16,251 nucleotides of DNA, taken from the NCBI GenBank assembly GCA_017381835.1, contig JAFOBK010000099.1, positions 1-16,251 of the forward strand. Reading direction: 5' to 3'. Source of the DNA: Oscillospiraceae bacterium. GTDB taxonomy: Bacteria; Bacillota_A; Clostridia; Oscillospirales; Oscillospiraceae. The notes under the pieces are model-generated. The model did no database searches and had not been told where the DNA came from. It worked only from the letters and a program-made list of their open reading frames with translations. The position numbers and the translations under genes were made by a program. Of the stretch, positions 14,147 to 16,251 are shown one piece after another; within the stretch, counting starts at the first letter, position 1, and each line of letters starts with the position of its first letter.

Positions 14147-14175
14147 ATAATATCATGAAAACGGTGAATTTGCAA
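14147..14175 (-). promoter_or_regulatory. Promoter of the mnmE operon
   Basis: On the minus strand, TTGCAA (14175-14170), a 17-bp spacer and TATTAT (14152-14147) in an AT-rich region. The predicted start near 14140 leaves a leader of about 22 nt containing TGGAGGATTT. Confidence 0.7.
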
Positions 14176-14220
14176 TGATATTCCAAGCAAATGCGGACAA
14201 ACTAGTCGGGAGGTGAGCTT

Positions 14221-15633
14221 ATGTACACAGGAGAATTGAACGATGAGAACATAAGCCACATCTTTCGGGATGCGGCTGACTTTATGCGCCGGGAGCTGTG
14301 CTGCGGTGAACATACCCTATATGCCTATGCAATCGACGGCTTAATTGCCTCTGCCTATGCCTCGGACTATATTTTTAAGCCCATCACCCAACACTTGGTG
14401 GGATCAACGATGAAGGATCTCTATGAAAATGCCCTGGCGGGTATGATTTATAACAATGTGGCAAAACCCTGCAGCGATTTGGATACCGCAGCACTGCTGC
14501 TGGTGAATGGATTTTGCGTGGTTTTGTTTCCAGAGGCAGGTGCCCTGGCCTTTGAAGTGCGCACACCGGATAAGCGGGGAACCTCTGCGCCGGAGGTGGA
14601 AAATACCGTCAAGGGTGCGAAAGATGCATTCGTGGAGACCATCCGCTCCAATACCAGTTATGTCCGGCGGCATTTACGCAGCCCTGATTTGCGGCTTTAT
14701 GAAACACAGGTGGGAAGAAGAACGCTGACCAATGTGAGTATTCTGTGGCTGGACGGTATCACAGATCCGGCATTGGTGGAGAAAATGAAAGAACGTATCC
14801 AATCCATTGATGTGGATGGGTTACAGACGCCATCAGCGGTGGAAGAATATGTTACCGGATCCCGGGCAACGGCGTTTCCTCTTTTGCAGTATACCGAACG
14901 TTCGGATCGGTTTTGTCAGGGACTGCTGGCAGGTAGGGTTGGATTGCTGGTGGACGGTCTGCCGCTGGGGTATTTGGCACCGGTGGATTTGATGTATTTG
15001 ATGGAAAGTCCGGAAGATCTGGGCAGAGATTTTGTGGGTGCCTCAGCTGTTCGTATTCTGCGGTATCTGGCGTTGCTTGCCAGCTTACTCCTGCCGGGTA
15101 TCTATATTGCTTTGGCGGTGTTTCATCAGGCGGCCATCCCGCTTCCGCTGCTTGTGAGTATGATCGAAAGCAAGCAGACAGTACCTTTCTCCACAACGGC
15201 AGAGGTGCTGGGACTGCTGATTGCCTTTGAACTGCTGCAGGAATCCGGTATTCACCTGCCGCAAGCAATCGGTCAATCTGTGTCAGTAGTAGGTGGCATT
15301 GTGGTGGGATCGGCGGCGGTGGAGGCAGGGATCATTTCTCCGATCCCCTTGATTGCGGTCAGTATTGCAGGCATTTGCGGGTTTGTACTTCCAAACAGAG
15401 ACCTGGCCAATGCGGTCCGTATTTGGAGATTTGGGATCGCACTGCTGTCTGCTGTCGGCGGCATTTACGGAACGCTGGCAGGAGCTGGGATCCTGGTGAT
15501 CCATTTGCTGAGCCTGCGGAGCATGGGAATCGGCTATCTGGCACCCACGGGAAAGATCCTGCGCAAAAGGCTTGTAAAGCAAAAATATAGAAATGAGGCA
15601 CTGAATCCCCGGGATGAGAGGAACCAAAAATGA
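14221..15633 (+). CDS. Spore germination protein, GerA family (A subunit)
   Basis: Subunit A of a nutrient germinant receptor in the inner spore membrane, or a SpoVAF-like relative. 470 residues. The soluble N-terminal half carries GAKDAFVETIRSNTSYVRRHL (about 139-160), the family's usual G-x-x-(E/D)-(A/G)-F-V-E...R-x-N-x-x-x-(I/V)-R-R pattern. The C-terminal half has TM segments starting near 281 (ILRYLALLASLLLPGIYIAL). FELLQESGIHLPQAIGQSV and the glycine-rich SVVGGIVVGSAAVEAGIISP follow, as in GerA/GerKA proteins. It starts at ATG 14221 after a strong GGGAGGTGA site. The stop overlaps the next start (ATGA, 15630-15633). No B subunit (permease-type) gene is in the window. I found no convincing sporulation sigma-factor promoter in the 103 nt upstream. 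Confidence 0.92.
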   Translation: MYTGELNDENISHIFRDAADFMRRELCCGEHTLYAYAIDGLIASAYASDYIFKPITQHLVGSTMKDLYENALAGMIYNNVAKPCSDLDTAALLLVNGFCVVLFPEAGALAFEVRTPDKRGTSAPEVENTVKGAKDAFVETIRSNTSYVRRHLRSPDLRLYETQVGRRTLTNVSILWLDGITDPALVEKMKERIQSIDVDGLQTPSAVEEYVTGSRATAFPLLQYTERSDRFCQGLLAGRVGLLVDGLPLGYLAPVDLMYLMESPEDLGRDFVGASAVRILRYLALLASLLLPGIYIALAVFHQAAIPLPLLVSMIESKQTVPFSTTAEVLGLLIAFELLQESGIHLPQAIGQSVSVVGGIVVGSAAVEAGIISPIPLIAVSIAGICGFVLPNRDLANAVRIWRFGIALLSAVGGIYGTLAGAGILVIHLLSLRSMGIGYLAPTGKILRKRLVKQKYRNEALNPRDERNQK

Positions 15634-16103
15634 AACGAATCATATTATATATAGGAATCCTGGCCCTGGTGGTCGCTGCGCCGGTGAAACCAATGAATGT
15701 TGGAAACTTAAGACCCGTTCAGGTCATAGCCGTACGGAAAATGAACAAGTGGGTGACGGTTGAAACAGATACAGAAGATAAAGGGATCGGCGGGACCATC
15801 ACCCAGGCAATTCAGAACATGAAGGATCGATCGGAAGGAACGATATATTTAGATACAGCAGAGTATCTGATGGTAGATAAGGAAGCGGAAGATACGATAG
15901 GAGAATTGACAAAAGCGTTGAAGCCATCGGTGCAGCTGTGTATAGCTGCAGAGGTGAAGGACCTTAAGAAGGCGGCGCGATTTCTGGAAGCCCATGGGGG
16001 TTTGCCGAAGCTAAAACACTGGAAAACGGGTGCGGAATTGCCGGTTGTAAGCATGTTTGAAGATAATTATATTTTCTTGAAAAAAGTCGAAAATAAAGCT
16101 TGA
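15630..16103 (+). CDS. Small exported protein, possible stand-alone Ger(x)C N-terminal-like domain
   Basis: 157 residues, not recognised with certainty. The N-terminus (MKRIILYIGILALVVAAP) is a signal peptide or membrane anchor. There is no cysteine after it, so it is not a lipoprotein, unlike normal Ger(x)C (GerAC) proteins, which are also about twice as long. The remaining domain has the layout of the GerAC N-terminal part: a beta-hairpin VQVIAVRKMNKWVTVETDTE, a helix GTITQAIQNMKDR, a strand TIYLDTAEYLMVDKEAED, and a helix-strand segment. It is translationally coupled to gerA by an ATGA overlap, with GAGAGGA just upstream. The gene context therefore supports a germination role more than the sequence does. 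The TGA stop (16101-16103) lies inside a consensus -35 box. No terminator follows. Confidence 0.6.
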   Translation: MKRIILYIGILALVVAAPVKPMNVGNLRPVQVIAVRKMNKWVTVETDTEDKGIGGTITQAIQNMKDRSEGTIYLDTAEYLMVDKEAEDTIGELTKALKPSVQLCIAAEVKDLKKAARFLEAHGGLPKLKHWKTGAELPVVSMFEDNYIFLKKVENKA

Positions 16104-16128
16104 CAAATGAGGGAGGAGGTGGTAATAT
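16100..16128 (+). promoter_or_regulatory. Tandem promoter unit 1
   Basis: TTGACA (16100-16105), a 17-bp spacer and TAATAT (16123-16128), followed after 3 nt by the 17-mer repeat. The first 12 bases (CTTGACAAATGA from 16099) are identical to unit 2. The discriminator after the -10 box is GC-rich, as in growth-rate-controlled stable-RNA promoters. The predicted start is near 16135. Confidence 0.65.
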
Positions 16129-16206
16129 ATGCGAGCGCTCGGGCGACAGGCCGGAGCGAAGCGCAAAAGAAAAAGAAATTTGGAAAAACTTGAAAAAAGT
16201 TCTTGA
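16129..16206 (+). CDS. Possible 25-codon ORF encoding a very basic peptide
   Basis: ATG 16129 to TGA 16204-16206, peptide MRALGRQAGAKRKRKRN followed by LEKLEKSS. Upstream lies AGGAGGTGG (16114-16122), a perfect match to the 16S anti-Shine-Dalgarno, ending 6 nt before the ATG. The stop codon falls inside the -35 box of promoter unit 2. A conflict exists: a transcript from unit 1 would start near 16135, after the ATG, so translation would need read-through from the gerA operon. The coding reading also competes with the RNA-hairpin or operator reading of the same bases. I do not recognise the peptide; the run KRKRKR suggests nucleic acid or ribosome contact if it is made. Confidence 0.3.
   Translation: MRALGRQAGAKRKRKRNLEKLEKSS
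16132..16148 (+). repeat. 17-bp direct repeat, copy 1
   Basis: CGAGCGCTCGGGCGACA, starting with the 10-bp perfect palindrome CGAGCGCTCG placed 3 nt after the -10 box of promoter unit 1. Confidence 0.9.
16136..16158 (+). promoter_or_regulatory. Potential 5' RNA hairpin after promoter unit 1
   Basis: CGCTCGGGC and GCCGGAGCG pair in 8 of 9 positions (one G-G mismatch) around the loop GACAG. It would form at the very 5' end of a transcript from unit 1. No T-tract follows, so it is not a terminator. Confidence 0.5.
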
Positions 16207-16231
16207 CAAATGACTTGAGATATGCTAACAT
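16203..16231 (+). promoter_or_regulatory. Tandem promoter unit 2
   Basis: TTGACA (16203-16208), a 17-bp spacer and TAACAT (16226-16231) with an extended TGC just before the -10 box. It is exactly 103 bp after unit 1 with the same internal spacing. Whatever it drives begins beyond the window. Confidence 0.75.
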
Positions 16232-16234
16232 GTT

Positions 16235-16251
16235 CGAGCGCTCGGGCGACA
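16235..16251 (+). repeat. 17-bp direct repeat, copy 2 (reaches the window end)
   Basis: Identical to copy 1 over all 17 bases, again 3 nt after the -10 box. The repeat may continue beyond the window. Confidence 0.9.

Noticed and set aside
14175..14204. Possible sporulation (sigma-G-like) promoter ATGATA-N17/18-CAAACTA before gerA
   Set aside because: The implied start near 14211 falls inside the GGGAGGTGA ribosome site and would remove it, and the boxes match poorly.
16187..16200. AACTT...AAGTT inverted repeat as a terminator after unit 1
   Set aside because: The stem is only 5 bp and AT-rich, and no T-tract follows.

Overview
The window looks like chromosome from a gut-type, spore-forming clostridium (Oscillospirales-like Bacillota). 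The evidence is AGGAGG-type Shine-Dalgarno sites, TTGACA/TATAAT promoters with 17-bp spacers, an archaeal-type (type 3) prolyl-tRNA synthetase, a GerA-family germinant receptor subunit, a GPH sugar symporter and tight gene packing. Five gene junctions are 4-bp ATGA overlaps. I see no insertion sequence, phage gene, CRISPR array, rRNA or tRNA.

Layout: (1) 1-720 is the 3' part of proS, closed by a strong terminator. (2) 848-3567 is a two-component system: an OmpR/PhoB-type regulator translationally coupled to a six-helix sensor kinase. Its promoter carries a helically phased array of TATCTT-like direct repeats. (3) 3582-5707 on the minus strand is a GH13 alpha-glucosidase (predicted alpha-1,6 type) coupled to the DNA repair methyltransferase ogt. 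(4) 5832-11019 on the plus strand is a divergent operon: GH36 alpha-galactosidase, MelB-like symporter, ATC-hydrolase-family protein and M20D amidohydrolase. The two glycosidase operons share a 124-bp region with back-to-back promoters and a perfect 6-1-6 palindrome over one -35 box. (5) 11034-14117 on the minus strand is mnmE, a cysteine desulfurase and a small membrane protein resembling the carotenoid-glycoside acyltransferase CrtO. A REP-like palindrome sits between the first two. (6) 14221-16103 is a gerA-family gene coupled to a small exported protein that resembles a lone Ger(x)C N-terminal domain without a lipobox.

(7) The last 150 bases hold the most unusual structure: two tandem copies, exactly 103 bp apart, of a promoter unit. 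Each has CTTGACAAATGA, a variable 12-nt stretch, a TAAnAT -10 box, 3 nt, and then the identical 17-mer CGAGCGCTCGGGCGACA containing a 10-bp palindrome. The stop codon of the preceding gene lies inside the first -35 box. The first copy also contains a perfect AGGAGGTGG ribosome site before a 25-codon basic ORF, which ends inside the second -35 box. My reading is tandem strong promoters for something just beyond the window, possibly a stable-RNA operon, with an operator or a 5' hairpin at the start site. That target cannot be seen here.

Functional logic: the central region imports and cleaves alpha-linked plant or dietary oligosaccharides. The mnmE/desulfurase pair fits wobble-uridine (U34) tRNA modification. 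The ATC-hydrolase/M20 pair may hydrolyse a heterocyclic or N-acyl amino acid, possibly feeding cysteine.
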